A DNA stretch of 27,468 nt from JAOABV01 sp039801465 (GCA_039801465.1 JBDRUT010000021.1:1-27468), one strand, 5' to 3'. Shown: positions 1 to 8,826, counted from the first letter of the stretch. Translations and numbers: made by a program. The notes: generated from the letters alone by a model not told the origin.

Positions 1-2
1 GA

Positions 3-305
3 ATAGATGAACGCTTAACGCTGGACGCCAGACGCCTGATGCTAAAAATCTATCCGAATCCAGCAAAATCCGCAATGCGTATCCGTTATTCGTTGCCCAT
101 AGAAAGTAAAGTATCACTTCAACTTTACGACATTTCAGGAAGACTTATTAAGACATTGGTTAATGAAGAAAAGAAACCCGGCAATTACTCATTAACTTTC
201 AACACAAAAACTCTTGGTTCTTGCCCGCTTCGGGCTGGTGTCTATTTTCTCTCATTACAAACAGAAAAGAAAAGGATAATTGAAAGATTAGTGGTTGTGA
301 AATAA
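3..305 (+). CDS. Secreted protein, 3' end only: T9SS type A-like C-terminal sorting domain (partial)
   Basis: The reading frame is open to the left edge of the window (first full codon at 3), so this is the C-terminal end of a longer gene, not a small gene starting at the ATG at 39. About 85 residues form a sorting domain of the T9SS/Por type: a YPNP motif, alternating beta strands with 'LYDISGRLIKTL', a 'AGVYFLSLQ' strand and a basic C-terminal lysine. In known T9SS organisms this domain takes the protein across the outer membrane and is then removed or anchored. The upstream catalytic or binding domain lies outside the window. The last residues before the domain are encoded by a degenerate 7-bp tandem repeat (10-44), which suggests a loosely constrained linker. 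The domain assignment is firm; the function of the whole protein cannot be known from here. Confidence 0.8.
   Translation: MDERLTLDARRLMLKIYPNPAKSAMRIRYSLPIESKVSLQLYDISGRLIKTLVNEEKKPGNYSLTFNTKTLGSCPLRAGVYFLSLQTEKKRIIERLVVVK
10..44 (+). repeat. Degenerate 7-bp tandem repeat (5 units) in a linker
   Basis: Five consecutive heptamers read AACGCTT, AACGCTG, GACGCCA, GACGCCT and GATGCTA. They are more GC-rich than the surrounding sequence. They encode the linker just before the YPNP of the sorting domain. Because 7 is not a multiple of 3, each unit is read in a different frame. Confidence 0.7.
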
Positions 306-424
306 AGATTTTTTCTTATAGACAATATTATTTAAAAAATATGATAAGATAAAGAGAAGATAAAATGAGAGTTGAAAAAGTGGCCGATAGAAAATTGTGG
401 TAGACAAAAAGCAACACCCTATGT

Positions 425-448
425 CACCCTGAACTTGATTCAGGATAA
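425..448 (+). repeat. REP-like palindrome, copy A
   Basis: CCTGAA and TTCAGG arms flank the loop CTTGA (428-444), preceded by TGTCAC. The core is the same as that of copy B (540-565), which lies in the opposite orientation. Confidence 0.6.
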
Positions 449-509
449 GGGCTAGCGTGGCAGAAGAAGACAGAAATTCACTTTTGCAGAGTTCTATGAC
501 TTTCCCATT

Positions 510-565
510 TGTCACCTGAATTTATTTCAAGGTCTTTTGAGATGCTGAATCAAGTTCAGCATGAC
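510..565. repeat. REP-like palindromes, copies C (degenerate) and B, head to head
   Basis: Copy C (510-532) is a degraded forward copy, TGTCACCTGAA followed by TTATTTCAAGG. Copy B (540-565) has a perfect 8-bp stem, ATGCTGAA and TTCAGCAT, around TCAAG, and ends in GAC. B is inverted relative to A and C, so C plus B can also fold into one larger imperfect hairpin. A tail of about 34 bp (GAAGAAGACAGAA, then CACTTTTGCAGAGTTCT or a close variant) follows copy A at about 462-495 and copy B at about 566-599. The repeat unit is therefore larger than the palindrome. Confidence 0.6.
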
Positions 566-862
566 GGAAGAAGACAGAATTTGACTTTCGCATAGTTCTC
601 CCAAATAAATATAAGACCAAAAATTAACTACCAAAAATAAAAAATCAAAATACTAAGATAGAAATATATACCCTAAACATAATTTAAGTTTGAAGAAATA
701 TCTGGATGTAAGATTTCAAGTAAATTACCTGTTTGAGTTTCTCTTGCGCCATCTTAAAAGCAATCTCATAAATAAAGAATGATATGTCTTAAAAAGAGTT
801 TTCAAAGTATTTGTCTTTTAAAGATTTAGAAAGAGACTTCAAGAGATTATATTAGAAGGTTT

Positions 863-963
863 GGGCTAACTGATAGGCGACCTTGTATGCGGTATATCAG
901 GTAACCAAGTCCTTTCATTAGTCTGGGAATTGGTTAGCCCAGGGCTAGCCCCACCCTAGCCCC
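863..963. repeat. GC-rich GGGCTA/TAGCCC inverted-repeat cluster
   Basis: GGGCTAAC at 863-870 is matched by GTTAGCCC at 933-940. The right side continues into the perfect 10-bp palindrome GGGCTAGCCC (942-951) and a second CTAGCCCC (956-963). A related GGGCTAGC occurs at 449-456. The surroundings are strongly AT-rich, so these motifs stand out. It could be an RNA structure or a decayed mobile repeat; no known RNA family was recognised. Confidence 0.4.
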
Positions 964-971
964 TGTGCTAA

Positions 972-997
972 AAACAATAATTTTATTTATATTGTTT
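972..997 (-). terminator. Possible AT-rich terminator of the protease operon
   Basis: AAACAATA (972-979) and TATTGTTT (990-997) are perfect inverted arms of 8 bp. Read on the minus strand, the hairpin ends in a short T run. It lies about 80 bp beyond the stop of the metalloprotease gene. The stem is almost all A-T, so this is a weak call. Confidence 0.3.
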
Positions 998-1077
998 CTA
1001 AATGTAACTTATTTAATGTAAATTAGTTGCAGTAAATTTACGGAAAAATTACCAGAAGTTTATGTGATACCTTATTT

Positions 1078-3960
1078 CTATTTAAGAATAACTTTTAGGG
1101 TGTTTAAGGTTTTGCCAATTTCGCAATGGAGAAGATATATGCCTGAAGGTATTTTTTGAGCGTTAACCGGTATTAGATATGAGCCGGCAGAAAATTCTTT
1201 ATTAACTATTAATAAGACCTGTTGACCGAGATTATTATAAAGAATAATTTTTACTTTCTTGGGTTCGGATAAGTTCAGTTGAATTTTGGTATGTTTGGTA
1301 AAAAGATTTGAAGACAGATTAATACGATTGCCTGAAGTTGCGTAATTTGTTTTAGTTTGTGAAGATGAATAAGTATTGTTCGGCTCTAAAATTTTATCAT
1401 CAGTAAATAGATTTGTCTGGCTCGGTATGTAAGTCCAAAATTCTCTGGTATTATTTCCTTTAAGAGCATAGACTTGGGCATCAGCAAAAACTAAACTTCC
1501 ACCACTACCAACTTTCTTACCGCTGATGCGTTTGGGAATTGTTTCAAGTTCAGTCCAGCGATTCCGGTTAATGTTATACTGCCAGAATTCCTGCCGATTT
1601 CCACCTTTGAATGCATATATCAAACTATCACCATTATAACAGATTGATGCACCATCTTTAATTTTAGAACTTTTCTTGGTCAACGGACTATATCGAGGCA
1701 AACTTTCTAATCTTCCCCAAGTATCGGCTTCTGCATCGTAGAAGTAGAATTCATTATATTTGGCGCCACCTTTGAGAACATATAACCGGCCATTAGGTCC
1801 GGCAGTCATACATGAACCATCTCGATATAGTTTTAGGTCTGGACCAAATGGTGCTGGTTTTAATGTCTTTATCCAAGTATCGGGTTGGCAATGATAAGCA
1901 TAGAATTCATTAGTATTATTACCTTTTAAGAGATAGACATAATGGTGAGTCCCGCGTTTGAGAAAAGCAAGACTCGCACCACCTTTTACTTTTTTGTTGG
2001 TTGCGGTATTAATGGGAATTGTTGGTTTGGGAAACCAAGAATCTGCGGTAACATCATATGCCCAGAATTCTAAGGTATTATTACCTTTAGTCGCATAAAT
2101 TATATCTGGTGTTGAATGTTTATTATAGGCTAATGCTGCGCCTTTATTCACTTTTTTGCGATTAATCGGGTCATCAGGAATAGTTTCTCTTTTTGACCAG
2201 GAGTCCCCATTAATATGATAGACATAAAATTCCCGGGTATTATTACCTTTGAAAGCATAAATTTTTCCGCCGATTCCTGCAGTTATTGCACCGCCACCTT
2301 TTACGCCTTTATTACTTGCACCAAGTGGAATGCTGTTTTTACTAAACCAACCTCTTACCTGAACGGTAAATGAAGCGCTCAGGGTGTCATTAGCGATATT
2401 TTCGTCACCAAAAAGATAAAGCGAACAGCGACTTTGATAAGTGCCGGACACGGGTTGCCAAGCGACAAAATTGACCGTATCAATCTGACCTGGTAATAAT
2501 GTTTTGGACCGAGAACTATTATAAGTCGTGCCAATAATTTTGAATGTGATTTGAAAAGTTTCCGTACCGGTGCCATTATTTTTGACGCGGACAATTGGAG
2601 TTAAGAAAGCAGTAGAATCTACTGTGCCAACTGGATTGATAATTGCAGTTACGCCAACATCTTTAATATTGGTTATTTCTGTAGCCGAATATGTATGGGT
2701 CAGATTATTTGCAGAACTAGTCCAATGAGTCACAACTGGGATTAAAGCAATATGACTATTATCAGACCACGCAATATTAGTTGTGCCGGACCAATTAGCA
2801 TCAAGCATAATTTCCTGTTCAATTGATTGTAAGGGCACGCGATAACCGATAACAATTGCTGACCAGTTATAGCCATTTTGACCGTCAAAGGAGATACTTA
2901 AGGCATTAAAACCCGGATTGAATTGAATATAGTTTGCACCACCAGGACCATTGGGATTTTGTGTCAATTGATTGCCAGATGCCGGATAAGAATTGTGAGT
3001 TTGAAGTAAGGCAGAAGTAGGCCAGAGATTAGATTCGGAAAAATGATATGTTGGGTCTGCACGGTCGCCAGTAAAATATCGCCAGACCGCATATTGTTTT
3101 AAGGCAATTGTGAGATTGGAACTAAACTTAGACACAAGAATATCATTGATACCCGAGAGAGTATTGGCACCAGAGACCACTCCCATTCTTTCCCAACAAA
3201 ATCTCGGACAACTGTCATTATAATACTCTTGTAAAAACATTGGCCAAATTGCTCCGGCATACCAATACAGATTTGAGTTGTTAGTAATTGCAAGATGTGG
3301 GCTATCAAGCGGATTAGGGGTTGAGTAATAGAGATAATTTATATAGTCGTTAACTTCATCATAACAGACATCTTCCATCCAAGTAGCAGTATTTTCATAC
3401 CACCAAGTACCCTCGGCAACACTATAACGAAATTGGGATGCATGATTAAACTCATGGGCAATGGTTACTTTCAGAACTCCCCAAGTTGCCCAAGAAGAAA
3501 TATCATTATCAATAAAAATATAACTGGTATAACCATTAGGATAAGGTGTGGAATATGGCGATTCACCATAGGTAGTTCCTAATACGCCGTATTCTAAATT
3601 TACAATATAAATGTCATAGCGATTATCCGGTCCAGCATTATCTGGCGGTGGCGCTGTCCATTTTAAGCTATCAATCTGTTTTGCCCAACAATATTCAGCA
3701 TACTTGGAAACTGATTCAGCATAAGCTCGGGTTGTCATATTGGTTCCGGTTGTATCAAAATGAACAATAAAATGGGTGGAATAGATGTATTTGGGTCCTG
3801 AACTTGGTCGGGTAAATTTCACTCCTAGCCTTAAGCCTTCTAATGCTTCAGCTGTGCCGCATTTATTTGTCGGAATACGCTTCTGGGTTTCCACTGGCTC
3901 TGCACTTGTGATAAAAATAATAAAGAACAGTAAAAACAAAGATACGGTAGTTTTGCTCAT
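1078..3960 (-). CDS. Secreted zinc metalloprotease with CARDB-like module, six-bladed propeller and sorting domain
   Basis: I chose the ATG at 3960 (960 residues). A TTG 15 bp upstream would add only five residues ahead of a ready signal peptide (residues 1-20, ending ITSA). The catalytic motif is HEFNH (residues 169-173), followed by W-W-Y-E-N-T-A-T-W-M-E-D (about 186-197). That pattern is typical of MXAN_6640-type and immune-inhibitor-like putative metalloproteases; the downstream Glu is a likely third zinc ligand. One CARDB-like beta-sandwich follows at about 433-536, then six repeats with the signature K-G-N/G-N-x-x-E-F-W/Y (about 538-843) predicted to form a beta-propeller, then a sorting domain (about 880-960, ending in Lys). 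It lies 18 bp downstream of the serine protease gene on the same strand, with no promoter visible between them and no strong Shine-Dalgarno, so cotranscription is likely. The protease class is firm; the substrate is unknown. Confidence 0.85.
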   Translation of the reverse strand: MSKTTVSLFLLFFIIFITSAEPVETQKRIPTNKCGTAEALEGLRLGVKFTRPSSGPKYIYSTHFIVHFDTTGTNMTTRAYAESVSKYAEYCWAKQIDSLKWTAPPPDNAGPDNRYDIYIVNLEYGVLGTTYGESPYSTPYPNGYTSYIFIDNDISSWATWGVLKVTIAHEFNHASQFRYSVAEGTWWYENTATWMEDVCYDEVNDYINYLYYSTPNPLDSPHLAITNNSNLYWYAGAIWPMFLQEYYNDSCPRFCWERMGVVSGANTLSGINDILVSKFSSNLTIALKQYAVWRYFTGDRADPTYHFSESNLWPTSALLQTHNSYPASGNQLTQNPNGPGGANYIQFNPGFNALSISFDGQNGYNWSAIVIGYRVPLQSIEQEIMLDANWSGTTNIAWSDNSHIALIPVVTHWTSSANNLTHTYSATEITNIKDVGVTAIINPVGTVDSTAFLTPIVRVKNNGTGTETFQITFKIIGTTYNSSRSKTLLPGQIDTVNFVAWQPVSGTYQSRCSLYLFGDENIANDTLSASFTVQVRGWFSKNSIPLGASNKGVKGGGAITAGIGGKIYAFKGNNTREFYVYHINGDSWSKRETIPDDPINRKKVNKGAALAYNKHSTPDIIYATKGNNTLEFWAYDVTADSWFPKPTIPINTATNKKVKGGASLAFLKRGTHHYVYLLKGNNTNEFYAYHCQPDTWIKTLKPAPFGPDLKLYRDGSCMTAGPNGRLYVLKGGAKYNEFYFYDAEADTWGRLESLPRYSPLTKKSSKIKDGASICYNGDSLIYAFKGGNRQEFWQYNINRNRWTELETIPKRISGKKVGSGGSLVFADAQVYALKGNNTREFWTYIPSQTNLFTDDKILEPNNTYSSSQTKTNYATSGNRINLSSNLFTKHTKIQLNLSEPKKVKIILYNNLGQQVLLIVNKEFSAGSYLIPVNAQKIPSGIYLLHCEIGKTLNTLKVILK
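1432..2349 (-). repeat. Propeller-coding segment, paralogous to 4348-5265
   Basis: This segment encodes residues about 538-843 of the metalloprotease. It aligns almost without gaps to the propeller of the neighbouring serine protease, blade by blade; for example, both third blades contain AYHCQPDTWIK. DNA similarity is also visible, as in the stretches near 1570-1660 and 4490-4580. This points to duplication of the whole propeller rather than separate expansion in each gene. Confidence 0.75.
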
Positions 3961-3978
3961 TTTACTGCTTCTCAATGT

Positions 3979-6900
3979 TTACTTAATGATTAATTTTATG
4001 CTTTTCCTAATTCTATTAGCATCATCAACTGGATTGATTTCACATTTCAAGAAATAGATACCAGCACTTAAACCATTTTTGCTGATTGGTATTGAATAAC
4101 GACAAACAGGAAGTTTTTCGTCTAAAATCTCTGACAGTAATTGTCCGACACTATTATAAAGACTGATTTTGACGGCGCATAGCTCAGATAGATTCAGTTC
4201 GATTTTTGAGTGTTCATTAAAGAAATTTGGTCTGATTCTAATTTCGTTATCTATTTTAGTTTTTACGACTTTTTCTTGTAATGGCGAGAAAGTTTGACTT
4301 ATATCCGAGTATTTTGCGACGATAAATAAGTCAGACAGCACAGGTGTAAATGACCAAAATTCTCTTGTCTTATTTCCTTTTAGCGCAAAGACTTTGTCAT
4401 CAGCAAATGCTAAGCCAGCACCACTACCAATTTTTTTGCGTCCGACTGCTCTGGGCACAGTATCTAATTCTTGCCATCGGTTCTGATTGATATTAAATAC
4501 CCAGAATTCTTGTCGATTACCGCCCTTAAAAGCATAGATTAGACTATCGCCATCATAACAGAGTGAAGCGCCATCTTTAACTTTGGTATTCTTACCAGTT
4601 ATGCTACTATAGGTTGGTAAAACTGGCAAAGTTTCCCAAACATTAGTCGCTGGGTCATATCGGTAAAATTCATTAATATAAGCACCGCCTTTGAGTGCAT
4701 AGATCTTATTATTTTTACCGACGGTCATACAACTGCCATCACGGAATGGTTTAAGATTTGGTACAGGTGGTGGTTGGGTTAAACTTTTAATCCAAGTATC
4801 CGGTTGACAATGATAAGCATAAAACTCTAAGGTTTTGTTGCCTTTTAGTAGATAGATATATTGGTTATCTCCGCGCTTTAAGTAAACCATCGCTGCACCA
4901 CCTTTAACTTTTTTTATTGGATAGGATACCGGAACATATGCCTTTTGAATCCAAGTGTCTAATTCAACATTATATGCCCAAAACTCTAATGTATTATTGC
5001 CTTTAGTTGCATAAATCATATCAGGGTTAGCATGTTTGTTATATGCTAATACCGCTCCTTTATTTACTTTTTTTCTTGAAAGTGTATCAAAAGGAATTGA
5101 TTCTAATAATGCCCAGGAGTCTTCGTCGACAAAATAGACATAAAATTCACGCGTATTATTGCCTTTTAGAGCATAAATTTTCCCTTGTTCACCGGCAACT
5201 ATTGCACCACCGCCTTTGACTGCTTTAGTACTTGGACCAAGTGGAACACTCTCTTTTAATATCCATGGTGGTTGGTATTTGACTGTGATAATTTTAGACT
5301 TAACATCGTTTAATGGATTAGCATCATTATTTAGTGCAGTGGAACATCTAACTTCATAACTACCGGTGCGGAAATAGAATTTCTTAAATGTTCTGGTACT
5401 TGTAGCATTGGGATTAAGATTACTTACATAAGAAGAATCAAGATAGAGTTGTGTTTTCAGACTATCAAAGATTTTGCAATAGACATAAAAGGTCTCTGGT
5501 TGTGTGCCATAGTTCTTAACACTGGCTTTAGGTGCTAAATAATCACGAAAGATCGTCTCAGCCGGTGCAGTAATTGAGACGATGCCGACATTACGCACCC
5601 GCACCAAAACTTGTCCCGAGAGAGTATCATTGCTATTATTTACATCACCTGCTAAATAGACACTACAGCGAGTTGTGTAAGTGCCTCGCACTGGTATCCA
5701 TTGAGTAAAATTAATCGTATCTTCAACACTTGAAGCCAACGATTTGGAACGAGTACTATTATAAATACTTCCGATCTTAAAAGTCGCATTGAATACTTCT
5801 GTTTCTGAGCCATTATTTTTAACTCTTATTCTTGGTACAATCGGAGTGCTGGTTGATTCAACTATGCCAACTGGATTTTCAATTGCAATAACTTCAATGT
5901 CTTTAATTCGGACCGTGACAAAACTTGATAAAGTATCATTATTTTTCACTGCATCATTAGTCAACGCAACGCTACAGCGAATTGTAAAAGTTCCGCGGAC
6001 CGGCTGCCAACTGGGAAATCCGACGGTATCTTGAATTCCAGGATTGAGTGTTTTAGACCGAGTCTGGTTATAAGCCGTCCCGATTTGTAGATTAACATTA
6101 AAAGTTGCGGGATTAGTGCCATAATTTTTCACCCGCACTTGTGGTATGATTGGTGGAGATGAATCCATTATGCCATTAGGTGTAATAATCTGGGTAACAC
6201 CAACATCTTTCACTTGAACCGTGACTGAAGAAGAAAGAGTGTCGTTAGATTTTTGGACATCGTCAGTAAGATAAGTGCTACATTTCACTTGGTATGTTCC
6301 ACGAACCGGTGTCCACAAAGCAAAATTTACTGTATCTTCAACACCACTATTTAGGGTTTTAGTCCGAGTATTAGTATAACTTCCGATTCTCATTGTCACA
6401 TTAAAAGTTTCTTGGTTTGTGCCATAATTTTTCACTTTTGCTCGTGGTGTAATTGGTCCGGTTGAATCAATAATGGCTGAAGGTTGTTCAATTGCTGTAA
6501 CACCAATATTTTTAACTTGAACCGTGACTGAACCAGAAAGTGTGTCATTAGCACTTACCCAATCACCTGCAAGATAAGTTGAGCATCTTGTTTGATATGT
6601 GCCACGAATCGGTATCCAAGAAGGGAAACCAACCGTGTCTTCAATACCAGCCCCAAGTGTTTTTGAACGGGTTGCAATGTAAACACTCCCAATTTTAAAA
6701 GTAATATTAAAAGTTTCAATAGATGAATTGTTATTTTTCACTCTTGCCCGGGGAACAATTGCTGTTCCAGTTGAATCAATTGTGCCAACCGGATTTTCAA
6801 TTGCAACAACTTGAATATCCTTAATCGCCTTAATAATGCCGGTCACAATCACAGACACTGGTTGTGGACCAGCAACCAAAGTTCCTTTATGATTAATTCT

Positions 6901-8556
6901 AATTGTATAAACCCCAGCACTTGGTGATGCGATATGAACTTGCTCAACATTATCACGAATGTTGTCGCCAGTTGTTGCCGCAGCAGATGGATTATTCGGG
7001 TCTAAAATCCAAGGGTAATAAGTTGTCTTGGTTGGGCTGATAACTCTTAAATCAAGGTCATTAACAAGCATTCTTGTTGTCGGATTTAGTGAAGGTGGCG
7101 GGGGTGTGCCTGCCGTGTCAGTCCAACATATTGTTGTTCGCAAAGGTTGGGTTCCATCACTGAGAACTTGAAATTCTAATTGTCCGCCGTTGTTTAGGGT
7201 AAATTCTCTAATCATAAAATTACCACCAGCCGATGAATCTGCTTTCATCACCTGAGCTGCTTTAAGAGTGTTCATTAAGCCCCAGCCAAACATATAGTCA
7301 GGACCAGGATTTGGCCCGGCTTCGTCAGCAGTATGAATAATTAATCCTTTTATCGTTGAAGCCCGCAACGGATTATTTCCCCAATAATTTCGTCTTGCTT
7401 GTAATAAAAGTCCCACTGAACCAGAAGCATTTGGTGATGCCATTGAAGTTCCACTATATGTCCCATCATAAGCATTATCTGAACTTGCAATGCAAGAATA
7501 CAAATTGATACCATTTGCGACGATATCGGGTTTAATTCTTCCGTCATCAGTAGGCCCCCAACAGCTAAAAGAACTCATAACAACATCAGATGGATCAGTA
7601 TAGCCATTTGGTATATCATATACTGCACCAACTGTTAAAATATTCTTTGCTACACCAAGAGCACTAATGCAATCATAACCATTTGGCGCACCATCTAAAT
7701 TATGAACACAGGTATAACTTCCGCTTCCTGAATGGGTATGTGTCACTGGTTGCGAAGATGGCCCTTCTAATCGGTCATTACCTGCAGATTTAACAATAAG
7801 GTAATAAGGTGCCTTCCGAGCAATATCATCCCAATCCCTGGCCTCTGTAGAATAAAATCCGAATTTATAATCTTCGGAAGCATTCACTGCAATGTCGCCA
7901 TACCAATGCCACGAAACCCCATTGGGTGTATACCATCCAGTAATGAGGCCATAAGAATGATTTGAAACTTTTAATCCCGCTGCAGCGGCGGTTGCCATTT
8001 CACTGTTATCATTATTCCAATCATAGGCGCGTAATCTTCCTTGATAGGACATACCTTTTGCATTTGCTTGGATACCACTTGCAATCATTGTTCCTGCAAC
8101 ATGTGTTGCATGGTTACTTAGAGTTGATGCACCATCACCTAATATTACTCTGCCCGTAAGTTCTTGATGCGTGTTACGAACTTTACCACCATCCCAAATT
8201 CCGAGTGTTTCTGAAGAGCCGGTAAAAGAGAATCCGCCACTGCCACCAGGCCAAACTTTATCAGTTGATATTGTCTTTGCCGCATTCAAGTTACATGTTG
8301 TATAATATACTGGTCTGCCATTTTCAAATCTTTGTAATTCTATTACTCTACCATTAGGAAATTCTTTTCTAATTGGCATGCCAAGAATAGTTGCAATAGA
8401 TTCAGCTTGTGCTCGGTCAACTTGGTATTTTTCTTTTTGTTCTTGCGCATATTTTAGCAACCACTCTCTTTGTGTTTCTGCTTGAGCAAAAAGATTTATT
8501 ACTGAAAAAATAATAAAAAGAATTGCAGTTAAACTTTTATCACTCTTTTTAGACAT
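3979..8556 (-). CDS. Secreted subtilisin-like (S8) serine protease with five CARDB-like repeats, propeller and sorting domain
   Basis: The protein has 1525 residues. The start is fixed by a strong GGAGGA site just upstream and by a signal peptide (about residues 1-25). The S8 catalytic triad is visible: Asp122 in GIWDGG, His149 in NHATHVAGT and Ser371 in SGTSMASP. Asn260 in KSAGND is the expected oxyanion residue. A short region near residues 30-95 may act as a propeptide. After a jelly-roll-like proprotein-convertase-type region (about 440-575), five tandem CARDB-like repeats of about 102 residues start near 579, 682, 783, 885 and 988. Six K-G-N-x-T-x-E-F blades follow (about 1098-1403), then a sorting domain (about 1440-1525, ending in Lys). 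The sorting domain has RPNFF in place of the usual PNP. A consensus promoter lies about 110 bp upstream. It is probably an exported protease that handles protein outside the cell. Confidence 0.9.
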   Translation of the reverse strand: MSKKSDKSLTAILFIIFSVINLFAQAETQREWLLKYAQEQKEKYQVDRAQAESIATILGMPIRKEFPNGRVIELQRFENGRPVYYTTCNLNAAKTISTDKVWPGGSGGFSFTGSSETLGIWDGGKVRNTHQELTGRVILGDGASTLSNHATHVAGTMIASGIQANAKGMSYQGRLRAYDWNNDNSEMATAAAAGLKVSNHSYGLITGWYTPNGVSWHWYGDIAVNASEDYKFGFYSTEARDWDDIARKAPYYLIVKSAGNDRLEGPSSQPVTHTHSGSGSYTCVHNLDGAPNGYDCISALGVAKNILTVGAVYDIPNGYTDPSDVVMSSFSCWGPTDDGRIKPDIVANGINLYSCIASSDNAYDGTYSGTSMASPNASGSVGLLLQARRNYWGNNPLRASTIKGLIIHTADEAGPNPGPDYMFGWGLMNTLKAAQVMKADSSAGGNFMIREFTLNNGGQLEFQVLSDGTQPLRTTICWTDTAGTPPPPSLNPTTRMLVNDLDLRVISPTKTTYYPWILDPNNPSAAATTGDNIRDNVEQVHIASPSAGVYTIRINHKGTLVAGPQPVSVIVTGIIKAIKDIQVVAIENPVGTIDSTGTAIVPRARVKNNNSSIETFNITFKIGSVYIATRSKTLGAGIEDTVGFPSWIPIRGTYQTRCSTYLAGDWVSANDTLSGSVTVQVKNIGVTAIEQPSAIIDSTGPITPRAKVKNYGTNQETFNVTMRIGSYTNTRTKTLNSGVEDTVNFALWTPVRGTYQVKCSTYLTDDVQKSNDTLSSSVTVQVKDVGVTQIITPNGIMDSSPPIIPQVRVKNYGTNPATFNVNLQIGTAYNQTRSKTLNPGIQDTVGFPSWQPVRGTFTIRCSVALTNDAVKNNDTLSSFVTVRIKDIEVIAIENPVGIVESTSTPIVPRIRVKNNGSETEVFNATFKIGSIYNSTRSKSLASSVEDTINFTQWIPVRGTYTTRCSVYLAGDVNNSNDTLSGQVLVRVRNVGIVSITAPAETIFRDYLAPKASVKNYGTQPETFYVYCKIFDSLKTQLYLDSSYVSNLNPNATSTRTFKKFYFRTGSYEVRCSTALNNDANPLNDVKSKIITVKYQPPWILKESVPLGPSTKAVKGGGAIVAGEQGKIYALKGNNTREFYVYFVDEDSWALLESIPFDTLSRKKVNKGAVLAYNKHANPDMIYATKGNNTLEFWAYNVELDTWIQKAYVPVSYPIKKVKGGAAMVYLKRGDNQYIYLLKGNKTLEFYAYHCQPDTWIKSLTQPPPVPNLKPFRDGSCMTVGKNNKIYALKGGAYINEFYRYDPATNVWETLPVLPTYSSITGKNTKVKDGASLCYDGDSLIYAFKGGNRQEFWVFNINQNRWQELDTVPRAVGRKKIGSGAGLAFADDKVFALKGNKTREFWSFTPVLSDLFIVAKYSDISQTFSPLQEKVVKTKIDNEIRIRPNFFNEHSKIELNLSELCAVKISLYNSVGQLLSEILDEKLPVCRYSIPISKNGLSAGIYFLKCEINPVDDANRIRKSIKLIIK
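4348..5265 (-). repeat. Propeller-coding segment, paralogous to 1432-2349
   Basis: This segment encodes residues about 1098-1403 of the serine protease: six blades, each with a conserved K-G-[NG]-[NK]-x-x-E-F-[WY] turn. The order and idiosyncrasies of the blades match those of the metalloprotease propeller. Confidence 0.75.
5278..6822 (-). repeat. Five tandem CARDB-like repeats of about 305 bp
   Basis: Each repeat encodes a beta-sandwich with the pattern D-V/I-x-V-x-x-I, then R-V-K-N-x-G, R-G-T-Y-x-x-R-C-S and N-D-T-L-S. The CARDB family is known for extracellular spacer or adhesion modules. One further copy lies in the adjacent metalloprotease (about 2349-2664). The fifth repeat is the most divergent. 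Confidence 0.7.
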
Positions 8557-8664
8557 TTTTCCTCCATATATTTCAAATGGAACTACTAAAGTTAAAGAAG
8601 TGTTTTAAATAAATAAGATTATCTATTATCTTCATTAGCAGTTTCAGTAAAATTATTTATATGT

Positions 8665-8693
8665 ATTATAAATAAAAATTTTCAGATTGTCAA
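8665..8693 (-). promoter_or_regulatory. Consensus sigma70-type promoter for the protease operon
   Basis: On the minus strand TTGACA (8693-8688) and TATAAT (8670-8665) match the consensus exactly and are separated by 17 bp. Transcription would start near 8658, giving a leader of about 100 nt before the serine protease start. Confidence 0.7.
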
Positions 8694-8826
8694 TTAATTT
8701 GCGAGATTTCCCCCAAAACACCAATGAACACACACTGGAAGCACAAAATATACGAAATTCGACACGAATAAACAAATTTTTGCTGAATTATAAAAATCAC
8801 ATTGGTCATCTCTTGTTTATGATAAA

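Larger units (their letters stand above)
306..1077. other. Intergenic region with palindromic repeats, no gene recognised
   Basis: A 772-bp spacer lies between the plus-strand partial gene and the 3' end of the metalloprotease gene. I see no convincing coding frame: short open frames here have no ribosome-binding site and run through the palindromes. It holds three REP-like palindromes (425-565), an AT-rich stretch (600-850) in which I see nothing, a GC-rich inverted-repeat cluster built on GGGCTA (863-963) and a possible AT-rich terminator (972-997). There is no tRNA-like T-arm and no terminator of the usual GC-stem type for the gene ending at 305. Confidence 0.6.

Noticed and set aside
288..515. 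Minus-strand open frame of 75 codons beyond the partial gene
   Set aside because: It runs through the REP-like palindromes, has no ribosome-binding site and no recognisable domain; an open frame by chance.
863..945. A tRNA or other known RNA in the GGGCTA inverted-repeat segment
   Set aside because: No T-arm GTTCGA-type sequence, no cloverleaf and no known riboswitch core could be found by eye.
3958..3975. TTG at 3975 as the start of the metalloprotease
   Set aside because: It would add five residues in front of a normal signal peptide; the ATG at 3960 gives the usual basic start followed by the hydrophobic core.
5278..6822. CRISPR-like array suggested by the regular repeats
   Set aside because: The period is about 305 bp, within an open coding frame and with protein-level conservation; these are domain repeats.
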